Shown piece after piece: positions 55,741-64,000 of a DNA stretch of 64,000 nt (positions within the stretch are counted from its first letter, which is position 1; the number at the start of each line of letters is the position of its first letter). Position numbers and translations under genes: made by a program. A model generated the notes under the pieces. It made no database searches. It saw nothing but the letters and a program-made list of their open reading frames with translations, and was not told the DNA's origin. Source of the stretch: Nymphaea colorata. Lineage: Eukaryota > Streptophyta > Magnoliopsida > Nymphaeales > Nymphaeaceae. The stretch is taken from NCBI RefSeq assembly GCF_008831285.2, contig NC_045140.1:9670505-9734504 (forward strand). The letters are read 5' to 3'.

Positions 55741-58700
55741 CCTGCGTGAGTGCTGTTTTCGGGTTACAGATATTGGTGCTACATTTCTATCAATAAGTAG
55801 CTTTCACTGTCGCAAAGTATTGGGATAAATCTTGATTTCCCTGTCGGAGGTTGTGCAACTCTTCTTCAACTTGAAGAATTTTACTCACATTCTTATCTTG
55901 AGAATATGTCTGTCTAAGGAAGTCCCACATCTCCTTCGCAGTAGTATAGTAAGTAATAGTAGAAGCAATTTGAGGTTGAACACTATTCATAATCCAAGAC
56001 ATAACCATGCTGTCATCCTCTTCCCAGGTTATGTACTTCCCTGTCTTGTTAATAGGCTCATCCTCTTCAATTATGTGTCTCTTTCGATGTCCTTTTACTG
56101 ACAACATAAAGGATCTAGACCATAGTTCATAGTTGTGTCCATCTAATTTAACTGTAGATCCATAGGAGAAGGGATTTCCAACTCCTTTATGATCATTACC
56201 ACCCTCCGATCTTTGGTTCTCAGCCATAATAAATCACAGCAAGAATGAGAAGACCAAGATAAAATATATATATGCAGCAGCTTCAAGCAAACTTCAGCAA
56301 CAAAACAAAGGACTTCACGCAGACTTCATGAACAAAACAAAGAGACGTGCACAAGCTTCTTTCAACAACCCCAAACAGCACGATAAAAACAAGAAAAAAA
56401 GGGACACCTTGCTGGAAAAAAAAACTGCTGAAAGCACACAAGAGAAGACAAGGAATGAACGTGCTGAAAAATCCTTATAAAGGAAGTCTGCCGCTGCTAC
56501 TAACATTCCACATCTTGCGTAGACAAATTGTGCACCTATTCTACTTCACCAGAATTTCTGATCATCCCTTAAACCACAACTACAAGCAGCATATTAACTT
56601 CTCTTCAACGCTTTAAACAGCCATGAACAGCACATAAAAAAAAATTCCACACACTCCACGTGAGGATCTGGTCACGCCTTCCACATAGGCGAGATCAGAT
56701 CCTCCTCCACGCAGCAAGAAGTATGAGATAAGTTAGAGATTACACCAGCACCAGCCTGAGATGCTCTCGTAAGAAAGATGGGCAAGAAACGATGATGCCA
56801 GCAGTTTGAGACGATAAAGGATCACGCCAGCAGCTTGAGACGATGACGCCAGCAGCTTGAGACGATAAAAATTACACCAGCAGCTTGAGTCGTGGCTCTG
56901 ATACCATGTTCCGTAATGAGGAAGGGGAGAACGAGAGAGAGAAAGAGAGAGAGAGAGAGAGGCGGTAAAAAAGATCACTTCAATATCGTGCTCTAATCTC
57001 TACTAAAGGAGAGATTAGGGCACGGCTGTATCATTTACAAAAGAAGGACAACTAAATTATTAAAAAGGACAAAAGAGAACCCTAACTTTTAAATATTCAA
57101 ATAACTACCACACTACACTTAAAGCCAAACTTTTTACTTTCAACAAAAATCACAATCACCCTTGAAACTCAATGCATCAGGATTCACCTGTGTTCATTTT
57201 TTCTTGGAAATGATAGCAACAAGAGAATCTAAGTCTCTGAAGCAACATCAGTTATTGCTACCTAATCTATCTCATGTAAAATATCACAAGAAGAAAATCT
57301 TTTACGAACCACTATAAAGAAAAACACCCATGGCTAAGCAGGAATTCAAAAGTATCAAACAAGGAAAACGGGAAATGTTTCCTGGGTTAAAAAATGTTAC
57401 GGTTGGGCTGCTCCAGTTAAAGGTGGAAAAGACGGTTATGCCTTTACAGTTTTATCACAAGTTCCAAGCAAATGTTTTGAGGATACCGACATTTGCATGG
57501 TATAAAGAAAGCTAATAAAGTAGATAGCATGTTTGCAGGAGGGTTTGTTAGTTATACTAGATTCTTCTCTCCATAAATATTCATCTATGTGGCAAATAAT
57601 TAACATGTATATCATCAGTCCAGAAAAAAAGGTCTGCCGATAACATTTACAGGGAACTGAACAACATGGTCCTATTTGTAGTACGAATTCGAAAAAAATT
57701 TAATACTCATAGTACGGGCTTCACTTTTCAAGCTAAGTACTTAACATGAACAAAACCACTGCACGAGTTGGAAACTTGAATGTCCTAATTGCTTGTTGCA
57801 TTCAACTCACATATATTGTACGATGTTGTATTAATACTGTGATATTATCTATTGTCTAATCATATCATGCAAATTAGAAAGAAACAATCTTATAAAGAAG
57901 TCCATAAATGTGGCTAATCCAATCACAAAGCAACAAAGGACTCAACCTCGTCAATGGAGCAGAAGCAACAACAATGAGAAGAATATCATATGCAAATGGA
58001 CCATCTTAAATAGTTCAGATATAATCACAAAGAAACAATACCACTGTAATCTACCAAGTACCAAGTACCAATCAAGTGGACACACATACATAAGTCTATC
58101 AAAATTTCACAAGAGAAAGAAGAAAGGAATGAACCAACTTGAAACTTAAAATGACAGTTCTGAGAGCCACAGAAAAATCATAAATCGATTGTTACTGTGT
58201 GCAAGGATGAGCAAAATAGATGAAGACAATAAAGGTGTTGCTTGACACGAGAGTAAGATGTGAAATGCTAGAAGGGAAAAATATGAAAAGGAGAGATCAG
58301 AGACAAGAAAGAGATAGTTTTGTCAGCTAATCTCTGTTGCTTACAGGGCACATTGATGCACCAGGAAACAACATGGTTTGGGAAAAGTTTTCTATTTTTT
58401 TTTTCAAAAAATGGAAGAGGCACATCAAGCTCCAGAATACTTTCTGAAATTTAAGGGCCATCCCTAAACTCTTTTTCTGCTCTTGTGGGTCCTTATTTTC
58501 ATTTCGCAGCCTCCATCAAAGCTCCTTTGCAGCACCTCCTGTTCTAGTCTGGCCTTTGCTGAATGGCCCCAGCTCTGCTATATGCTCTCCTCCAGTCGCC
58601 CTGCTGCTCTGGCAACCTGTCAGCTCTCTTTCTCTCTCTCTTCCTCTCTCTCTCTCCCCCTGTTGCAGGACTCACTTTATGGGAAAGGGTGCTCCCTTGC

Positions 58701-61700
58701 CTGGACCTTTTCCACCTGGAACCTATCTCATTTCATCTGTGGTTGGATAATTGCTCTTGCTGATGGTTTACAGTCAAACATCTGATTCTCTATGGCTCTG
58801 GCGCGAACAGGATTTTCCACTCATGATCATCGAACAACGGGGATATATATGCCTGTAGAAGTATAATGTGCTAGGCGGTTCAATCTTTAACTGTTCTCTT
58901 TTGTTGCTGTTGATTCTGTTGGCTATGGATATCAGCATGTTTTTCTTTCTTTTTCCATTCCATTGTTCCATTGTCTTGAAATTTCATGGCATAAATTTCC
59001 TTAAATGTTTCTATGAGCAAATATATTGCTACAATAATTTGAACTTTTCATCCAGTTTGCGATGGAGGTATGGAAATTCATGGATGAAAAAAACATTAAA
59101 GTCAACCAAAATTGCTCAACGCTTATGCTTCTCTCTTTGATTAAAAGTGGCTATCTAGATCAGGTATGCTCAACTCCCTACTGGTTTTGTTTTTACTATT
59201 TTCCGCCCATAATACTTGTTGCTTCCAAAATAAAGTAGCATAACCTACTTTAGCTGTGCATCTTTATTTCAAACTGTGCTCTTTCAAGTTTACTGGTAGT
59301 GACTGCTGCTTTATCTGAACATGAACTTGGCATTCTAAGTGTTAGCTTTATGATGAAGTGCCAAATAGTTTGTAAATTGGCTGAATCATGAAAACAGTTG
59401 TTGTTTGGATACCTGAACATATTCTTTCTTGTCCATGTTCTAGGTTTTGGTTAATGTCAAAGCCCCTTTGATGAGCCGATTCTTAACTTTTTTATGTGGG
59501 CCATCAGAAGTTGGCTGAGTAACCAATTGTGTAATGTTAAATTGACCGAGTCTTTTGTGAGTAAATGGTAAGGCGTGTGTTCGTATTGAATTTGTGTACA
59601 AATATTTCTTACTGAAGATTCAACTTGACCTCAAAGTGGAATCTCATTCTTATCAGGTCGTTAACAAAAAATTTTCTCTTTTCGTTGCTAAACTCATAAG
59701 GTATGAAGGTCAACAAGCAGAAGCTTAGAGGAAAAAAATTGACTGAAGAAAAAGCAATTGCAATTTGTTCAATTTTATTTGGAACCGATTGTAATTCCAG
59801 GATAGTAGCTTATCTGTTATTGCTGTTAGTCTTTCGTGTTTAGTTATTTCAACTTATGAGTGCCTTATATGTAATTTTTGCATTCTTTTTAGCACATTGG
59901 TGGTATAGCATATTATCTTAAAGTTCTCATGTCTTGATTGTAAGGATTTAATTTCTTTAATTTTTTTCTCTGCTCTGTCAATACTTTGAAGGAGATGTAT
60001 GATTTGTTAATCTTTTTCAGGCACTTAATTGGTTGAAGCTGCTTGGGAAGAGTCATCAAACAAAGCCTCATCTGTCCATTTTTAATGCCTTCTTGCGTAG
60101 TTGCAACCAAAATTCAGACCTTGCAAATGAGTGTTTGCAACTGATGGATGAACAATTTATTGGCAGGTCTGAGGAAACCTATGGAGAGCTTCTTAAGGTC
60201 TTTTATCCTGTGAATCTTTCATTGAACTATGCACTTTTATCTTAGAACTTGTGTCTTAAGTTGTAAATCTTTTCAAATACATTTTTCCTTAACATAAGTT
60301 TATTAATTTTAGTTATTAGGGAGTCCTCTCATTCTATATGAGTTCCTAGGCCTGGACTTTTATGCGTTCTTGTGCTAAGATTATGCGTGTCCTCACTATT
60401 CCAACTGCATAGAAAGAATTATATATTAATTCAGAATTTGTTGGCAGTGAAGGAGAAATTGAAAAGTGTATGGACATTGACAATAAAGCAAGGCAGTGCC
60501 TAATTGAAGAGTGAGTGGAAAGTTACACAAAATCTTTGAATTAAGTTTCTTGCTATGTAACATGGGTGCGGGGCGCAGGTGCTGGTGCCAGTGCAGGGTG
60601 CGGGAAGTTCAAAAAAATTGGGTGCAGGTGCAGCGAGAGCATATATATATATATGTATATATATATATGTATATATTATATATATATGTTATCTATTATA
60701 TAAGTAATTTTATTTGCTATATTTTTTAAACTTTTTTTTATCAAGGTTACCTTAATCTCATACAAAATTTACAAAATTCAAAGTTTTAATAAATAAAATA
60801 GGGGAGGAGAGAGAGAAGATGGAAAAAAAGAAGAGGGAAAGATTGGAGAAGGAAAAAAATGAAAAAGAAACAACAGAAAAGAAGAATGGGTGCGGTCAAC
60901 AACACCTGATTCGGTTTGACTGAGTCGGGTGCCGTGTTGGGCCGCATCCGCATCCGAGGCGACGTGGGTGCGCCACCATATTTGGCGCACCCGTGTGACT
61001 TAGATTTTTTGTTTTTAGAATTTAGGAATCATTTGTGTTAGCCTTACAAGTTTGTTGAAACCTTAAATTGTTTTCTCTGTTTCCCCTTTTCCCACAAGAA
61101 GGCACTGTGTGTTTCTCCTATGTTTACATTTTGGAAATATATAAGATTTTGTTTCTTTCTTCTGTGGCAATAGGTATGAAGTTTTGTCGACAAAGATAGT
61201 GGACTTTAGTAGTGTCCAAAATTCATTTGGCCCGAAATTTTGTGAACTTTGATACCTATCCTGTTTTGAAAGAGAACAAATGGGCCTCCAGGTCACACAG
61301 ATTTATGTCCTTTAAATATGCTGTGCCCCAGCAATATGCCAAACGAGATGGTAGAGGATATCAGAAAATGAAACTAGACAATAATGGTTAGGTGATGTTC
61401 TGCAAAACTTTCAAAAGAAAATGATTGAAGTACTGACTTGTATGCTGTTGTATTAAGGATGACCAGAAAATCAACCTTTGAACATCAATCCCATGGGTCA
61501 CCAATTTGGCCACTTGAATTCTTAGTAACCTGGTCTAATAAGCTGCAGTGCCAGCAACATATATTTGAGTGCATCCATTTACAGAATTGATATGACAATG
61601 TAATGACTTGCTCCTGTGTGGACCCTAATGCCCATATGGAAGTTTATAGCCTACTTGATAACTATCTTCTATTTGCATCCAAAAAGAGTTATGAACCAAA

Positions 61701-62545
61701 AACCGAGGTAGTAAGGGACTTAGGTACGTAAGTATCAACCTTTCTCAAAAACTTAGATGCAAGACTCTTCCCTAGTCAATCCCACACTTGAAATGCTATG
61801 AACAAGCCCTTATTCTATCAATTTTGATTTATGTAAATTTTGGATATTTTTTATGAGGTCATATGTGATAATTGGTTGCTGAAGTTAAAAAATTGTGCAG
61901 CTCGCTGTTCAGCAGCATAATCTCGTTGCAGTTAATGAAATTTGGGAGGAATACAGAAAATACTACACACCACGACTTGTCTGCATCCACAAATTTATAT
62001 GTGCTTTTTCAAAACTAGGGGACTCAAGATCTGCATATGATACCTTGCAATATATGATCAAAGCGACATGTCCAGCTGCTGCAGTTAAAGTGCCATGGAA
62101 GCAGCGACGTTATGCATCAAGACTTGATATTCCAATACCATCCATCAATCAGCATTCAATTTCATTGGGCTCTGGAGTAGCCGGTGATGATTCTGTTGAG
62201 TCTGTGCCTAGGAGTAGTGTATCTGATGCAGAGTTGAAAGCAGACACAATTTTGAGTAACTGTGATGGTAAATTTGGTGAAAATGATTGTGTCTTTCCTA
62301 CCATGCCACAGGAAGTATCCCTTCAGGAGAACCAATTTTGCAGAGAAAATGTTGTGCTTAATTCTAGCAGTGAAGTTCAGTATGGCTCAATGAACCCAGT
62401 CATATGTGGAAGTACAAATGTATCTCCTGTGCAATGGGGGCTCTCAGAGCGGCTTAAGAAGTTGTTGGTACTGTCTTTTAACAATGTAATTCAAGCATGT
62501 GGACAGTCTGAGGACTGTGAAATGGCTGAGAGCTTACTGCAACAG
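43964..62545 (+). CDS. P-class pentatricopeptide-repeat protein, At1g76280-like, 3' end outside the window
   Basis: Exons supported: 1, 43964 to 44090 (donor uncertain); 2, 45039-45226; 3, 59056-59163; 4, 60021-60197; 5, 61901-62545. Exons 2 to 5 join in frame with GT-AG ends. The N-terminus MFKLLRLPLRLLSGSCRGLS, rich in Leu and Arg, looks like a mitochondrial presequence. Later blocks are VDALRFGDEGKASCLLWNSD, FAMEVWKFMDEKNIKVNQN, CLQLMDEQFIGRSEETYGEL and FICAFSKLGDSRSAYDTLQY, which are PPR-like helical pairs; a polar Ser-rich insert follows, then SFNNVIQACGQSEDCEMAES. From memory this matches the Arabidopsis family At1g76280. PPR proteins bind organelle RNA. Exon 1 is the weak point: the strong donor at 44029 would put a stop in exon 2, so either the donor at 44090 or an extra exon is used. 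Intron 2 is 13.8 kb. Confidence 0.8.
46416..46652 (-). repeat. Copia-C 3' LTR
   Basis: On the minus strand it starts TGTTGAAAGTAAAAAG and ends CATTACGGAACA. It contains a (CT)n tract (minus strand) at about 46443-46470. Confidence 0.96.
50334..50811 (+). repeat. Copia-B 5' LTR
   Basis: It starts TGTTAAAATATAAATCC and ends TTTCTATCA. A TATAAATA box lies at 50631-50638, with the (CT)28 tract downstream at 50699-50754 in the transcribed part. Confidence 0.97.
50441..50628 (+). repeat. Four 47-bp tandem repeats in the U3 region of the Copia-B LTR
   Basis: Units starting TCTCCTAGGATTCTATG or a close variant begin at 50441, 50488, 50535 and 50582, exactly 47 bp apart. A related partial unit lies at 50374. 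They stand directly upstream of the TATA box, where enhancer repeats of LTR elements usually lie. The same array is in the 3' LTR. Confidence 0.9.
51032..55348 (+). CDS. Copia-B gag-pol polyprotein, complete (1438 residues)
   Basis: It is the polyprotein that packages the element's RNA, copies it and inserts the cDNA. The first ATG after the primer-binding site that opens gag is at 51032 (MENLSHSGMSSSFLPHLITE); the open frame extends upstream into the LTR without another sensible start. Domains: gag; zinc knuckle CFQCNKKGHMKAQC at residues 273-286; aspartic protease LDSGAATH with Asp339; GAG-pre-integrase WHSRLGHCG; integrase with Asp563 (SDVWGP), Asp626 (CDGGGEY) and Glu662 (NGVVERKHR), a D,D-35-E spacing; RT with QMDVKNAFLHGDLREEVYME and the catalytic YVDD at 1114-1117; RNase H with Asp1282 (TDADWAGDPD). 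No stop or frameshift was seen. The TAA stop lies four bases inside the right LTR. Gag and pol share one frame, as is usual in Copia. Confidence 0.96.
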   Translation: MENLSHSGMSSSFLPHLITEKLNHENYLIWKRQIMPFIRSQGLFGHLDGSTKAPPISVLQEIKNEAGEVIAVHEDNNPEHAMWMRRDQSLVAYILSTLSQQVLLSVSDDCTAEELWETLADTFSQISEARIMYLKKEFQNLSKGSTSIMDYLGRIKAVADQLAASGNNISDKEKVQQTLNGLGHDYHAFITALEVLPVLPSFNELQGKLLQHEMNMKRVIERTDQGNSQNVLAMNVKFGKSHGNSNHGGRGILPTPHNQGMSPLDTSRKIPICFQCNKKGHMKAQCWFNPQNKNKEVRHDYKQGGQSSKSTAEDMQQLLMAAFSKMTIKQNEQGEWFLDSGAATHVTGNAGKLTNLSPHYGRSCIITGDGKSHPITHIGNAHIPLSSSSLSLSNVVLAPNIKKNIISISKLIDDTSSSVEFTPSSVYVKDLQTKKMFARGERQGNMYVLKECLPKDSSIFDIGLKTFSLSHNASSVPSSCHFQSKVRGPNQFLESDLWHSRLGHCGRHFIEKLVTDSLIPRSSLPLTSSVKKCSSCGLCKSHVLPFHNINQRASKPFETIFSDVWGPAPIDSMSGSRYYVLFIDSYSRFTWIYFMKHKSEVPHIFRNFYAMIQTKFSSNVVHFQCDGGGEYSSLDFIEFLREKGITRQISCPYTPQQNGVVERKHRHIVESAMSMMHDTNVPISLWTEAFHTAVYIINCLPMTLLMSKSPYFTLLGKQPDYKNLKVFGCVCYVHVDAALRNKFQDKAIQCRFVGYADEYKGFRCYDPTTKRIKTSRNVIFDEHNFDNTNEMPMTIESYDPWTSTQLFNADPVIENDVPQSEDSERAIQPSDMAQSENQEDPTQSLSHHENNNEQSNDAHRYSGLIYSRRLRDRDAHSEEDNMPHLRRSQRIRHPIHRWVSYDSLSLDFQLFMAKVGKEEEPTSFDEASKSHHWRKAMKEEMDALHECGTWEIVPRPHEKKVVGSKWVYKIKYKPDGSIERHKARLVAKGFTQQYGEDYDETFSPVIKMGTIRVIISLAVEYGWRLHQMDVKNAFLHGDLREEVYMEQPPGYTKGDSHAWVCKLRKSIYGLKQASRSWFDSFSCKVQECGFRRCPLDHSLFIYRKENIFTLLLIYVDDIVITGNSEKHIEEAKVLMMQNFKMKELGDLRFFLGVEIDRHNNRLTLTQQKYTLDLLKKSGMSDCKPVGTPSVLNQRLSAQDGELYEDPTQYRSIVGALQYLTFTRPDIIYAVNQVSQFMHAPRDTHMDAVKRILRYLKGTAGDGLVYGKSENITTGHQLMTFTDADWAGDPDQRKSISGFCIFIGRNLVSWSCRKQKAVARSSTEAEYRCMAAGTAEVTWVRHLLEDIGEKIKTSMLMCDNQSAINITFNPVQHGRTKHIEIDQHFVRQKVEDKEIQPIYVRTDEQVADLFTKGLTKERFWFLKGKLYMVQNHAQLEGGC
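55343..55792 (+). repeat. Copia-B 3' LTR
   Basis: It matches the 5' LTR apart from one substitution and 14 fewer CT units (tract at 55708-55735). Confidence 0.97.
56907..57145 (-). repeat. Copia-C 5' LTR
   Basis: It matches the copy at 46416-46652, with one extra A after GGCGGTAAAAA and one extra C in TTAAAGCC. On the minus strand it is followed by the primer-binding site. Confidence 0.96.
60553..61003. mobile_element. hAT-like MITE, 451 bp, in an intron of the PPR gene
   Basis: The left end is CTATGTAACATGGGTGCGG and the inverted right end CTAAGTCACACGGGTGCGC. Flanking 8-bp sequences GTTTCTTG and ATTTTTTG match at 6 of 8 bases. The inside is homologous to 27890-28306, with a longer (TA)n part. 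It is older than the first copy by its flank decay. Confidence 0.75.
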
Positions 62546-63859
62546 GTATTGCTTGACGTACTTTTTTCTTTTTCCTGTCTTGATGCTCTAGGCACTTGCT
62601 ACTTAACTCTAATCTTACAATGATATTTGGGATACATAAACTGTATGCTGCTTAACCTGAAAATCCATTGAATAGCCTAAGTTAGCCTTTTTGTACATGT
62701 TTCTGGTACATGAAGATTGGCTAGAATTAGTGATTGAGTTTGATTCTTTCGACATTATTTAGATACTTTTAGTTGGTTCCACGATGCTTGTTCTTCACCT
62801 TCACTAATCCAGTGTGTCTTTGCACCTTTGCTTGACTTTATGGTTATTGCATCTAAGCTATGTTGCACAAACAGTACCTGAAAGGGCACAATGCCTGTGT
62901 CAGCTGGGCTGGACATGGGTGTAGGTGCAGGATATGACAAACTCCTATTGTTTTGTCTATAGTTAAAGCGTCTTCCCCACAAATACTCCCAATTTACATG
63001 TTCTTCTCCAACTAACACCGCAATACGCCCGTTGACAAAAGCTTGTGCCACATGCTCATCAAAACGATTCTAAATCTTCTCACCCACATCAAATCTCTAC
63101 CATGCTTCCCTATTGCTTTGAAAATCAACACCTCAAGCTTAAAGATCAATATATACATGAATCATCGCTTCTCCAACATAATCCTAAACCTTCCCCAAAA
63201 AGCCAAGTCGCTAACATGCCTCCCTAAACATCAAATTCTAACTTCTAGCATGCTCAAACAATAATTATACATGCTCTAACAGAAAATTTACAGCACTATA
63301 GACTCGATTAAGCCTTGCTCACCCCAATTAAAGAGTTCGAACTGATGTAGTCCTCCCGGCAGCCACCTCACGAGTTAGAGAGGTCCTCAAACGGCTAAAA
63401 TCATGCAATGTCGCCACCACAACGCCTTCTATTTGCTGCTATGAAGAGAAAGAGGCAACCCCAAACTGCAATTCCAATCCAACAACCACAACTAGTGAGA
63501 AAAGTAGAACTATGCTTAAGAGGAGGAGTTCGGCTAAGGGATTGATTCTGTTGGGGGAGGCAGGGAACAACGAGGGAGGGGGAAGTTGGGACTGAGAGAG
63601 AGAGCACGAGAGCTGTGAGTGGGAGGAGGCTGGCGGTATGGAGAGGAAGTGCAGTGAGAGAAGAGAGGGCAAGTAGAGAGGGTTCAGACAGTTGGGGAGA
63701 AACGAACAGAGGGAGTAAGAGAGACCGTAGAGGGAGGTGCAAGTGAGGAGCACGAGAGAAAAGAGGGAGACGGCCAGAGAGAGGGTGCTGACGGTGAGGG
63801 GAAAAGTCTACGCAAGGGGGAGGAAGAGAAGAAGGGCGAGGAAGGAGGAAGAGGCGGAG
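62546..63859. other. Intron or 3' region of the PPR gene; no further exon recognised
   Basis: A 45-bp piece at about 62910-62950 (GACATGGGTGTAGGTGCAGG, then ATATGACAA) resembles the head of the hAT-like MITEs. The part from 63560 to 63858 is purine-rich (GA-type) and gives only low-complexity frames on the minus strand. Confidence 0.5.
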
Positions 63860-64000
63860 TGTCACACCCCGACCTTTTGACACAACCATTTTTTTTTTTC
63901 TAAACATCAAACATCGAGGTGTGACTACACAACAATTCAAAAGAAATGAGCCAAGCAATTCAAAACAATGGGGCGAACTTTCATTTATAGAACAACGTCA
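63860..64000 (+). repeat. Start of a Gypsy-type LTR, cut by the window edge
   Basis: It begins TGTCACACCCCGACC and continues with GCAATTCAAAACAATGGGGC. It is homologous, in inverted orientation, to 17903-17763. Confidence 0.65.

Larger units (their letters stand above)
50334..55792 (+). mobile_element. Copia-B: intact, very young Ty1/Copia retrotransposon, 5459 bp
   Basis: The LTRs are 478 bp (50334-50811) and 450 bp (55343-55792). They differ by one base (C at 50444, T at 55453) and by the length of a (CT)n tract, 28 against 14 units. The exact target duplication is ATAAG (50329-50333 and 55793-55797). The primer-binding site TGGTATCAGAGC lies at 50812-50823 and the polypurine tract TTGAGGGAGGG at 55332-55342. 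It splits the gag gene of Copia-C and lies in sense orientation to the PPR host gene. All parts needed for retrotransposition are present. Confidence 0.97.
46660..56227 (-). pseudogene. Copia-C gag-pol, frameshifted and with a gap in reverse transcriptase
   Basis: Gag starts at 56227 (MAENQRSEGGNDHKGVGNPF), runs to the nested insertion, and resumes in frame at 50333. Next are the zinc knuckle CTYCGKIGHLEDRC, protease WIIDSGASRHFCSS, integrase LLHVDVWGPSR, IRTDNALEFKSS and [11 protein letters not shown], and [21 protein letters not shown] with [20 protein letters not shown]. RNase H is YSDADYAGSVDDRRSTTGF. Frame breaks lie near 49525, 49150 and 48470 (a 9-base A/T run). Near 47500 the catalytic box reads YVEDL instead of YVDD, a 27-bp piece is duplicated (47481-47507 and 47521-47547), and about 45 residues up to SQRKYVLDLL are missing. 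It cannot make its own polymerase. Confidence 0.93.
46416..57145 (-). mobile_element. Copia-C: Ty1/Copia retrotransposon (minus strand), split by Copia-B
   Basis: The LTRs (237 and 239 bp) differ by two single-base length changes and no substitution that I can find. The target duplication AAAAT is exact (46411-46415 and 57146-57150). On the minus strand the primer-binding site TGGTATCAGAGCCAC lies at 56906-56892 and a polypurine tract TTGAGGGGGAG lies beside the 3' LTR. Without the nested insertion it would be about 5.27 kb. It lies antisense to the host gene. Its 5' leader (56780-56890) has several copies of CCAGCAGCTTGAGACGAT. Confidence 0.96.
45227..59055 (+). other. Giant second intron of the PPR gene (13.8 kb) holding nested Copia elements
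   Basis: The donor is CCACTG|GTAGGT and the acceptor TCATCCAG|TTTGCG; the amino-acid reading joins as PKPL-FAMEVW without a gap. It contains Copia-C on the minus strand (46416-57145), which contains Copia-B on the plus strand. The rest, 45227-46410 and 57151-59055, shows no gene. An open frame at 45648-45986 in the first part is unrecognised. Confidence 0.88.

Noticed and set aside
58483-58785. Overlapping Ser/Leu-rich frames in intron 2
   Set aside because: Driven by CT repeats; no family resemblance.
63401-63958. 185-codon minus-strand open frame at the right edge
   Set aside because: Ser/Leu/Pro low-complexity translation of a purine-rich tract; it overlaps a Gypsy-type LTR start.

Overview
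This window is nuclear DNA of a flowering plant. It has small exons with GT-AG introns, long (TA)n and (CT)n microsatellites, plant-type LTR retrotransposons, a PPR gene and a phytosulfokine peptide-hormone gene. The species cannot be told from the sequence. There is no CRISPR array, operon, plasmid or phage content.

Host genes, left to right. A two-exon gene on the minus strand at 5363-5784 encodes a 74-residue phytosulfokine (PSK) precursor ending in DYIYTQERGKP. A ten-exon plus-strand gene at 23235-41190 encodes a plastid-type adenylosuccinate lyase of 536 residues. A plus-strand gene starting near 43964 and running off the right edge encodes a P-class pentatricopeptide-repeat protein that resembles Arabidopsis At1g76280. 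An open minus-strand segment at the left edge may be an exon of a further, unrecognised gene. Between 19993 and 21798 lie broken pieces of a Rieske oxygenase (PAO/TIC55-like) and of a DYW-type PPR gene.

The repeat landscape dominates. The last intron of the lyase gene (10.7 kb) holds a decayed Ty3/Gypsy element on the minus strand, split by a very young Copia element (Copia-A, LTRs 284 bp, one difference, TSD ATTCT). The second intron of the PPR gene (13.8 kb) holds a minus-strand Copia element (Copia-C, TSD AAAAT), split by another Copia element (Copia-B, TSD ATAAG). Copia-B has a fully open gag-pol of 1438 codons and looks competent. Copia-A and Copia-C have nearly identical LTRs but broken polymerases, which suggests they were mobilised by proteins supplied in trans. 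An older Copia remnant (10506-14646), a LINE fragment (18050-18600), Gypsy-like LTR ends (17903 and 63860) and three non-autonomous hAT-like elements with shared termini (15808, 27890, 60553) complete the picture.

The genes do not form a pathway together. The lyase acts in purine synthesis, the PPR protein probably in organelle RNA metabolism, and PSK in secreted peptide signalling. What they share is that two neighbouring housekeeping-type genes have absorbed stacks of recent insertions in introns and still keep intact exons and splice sites.
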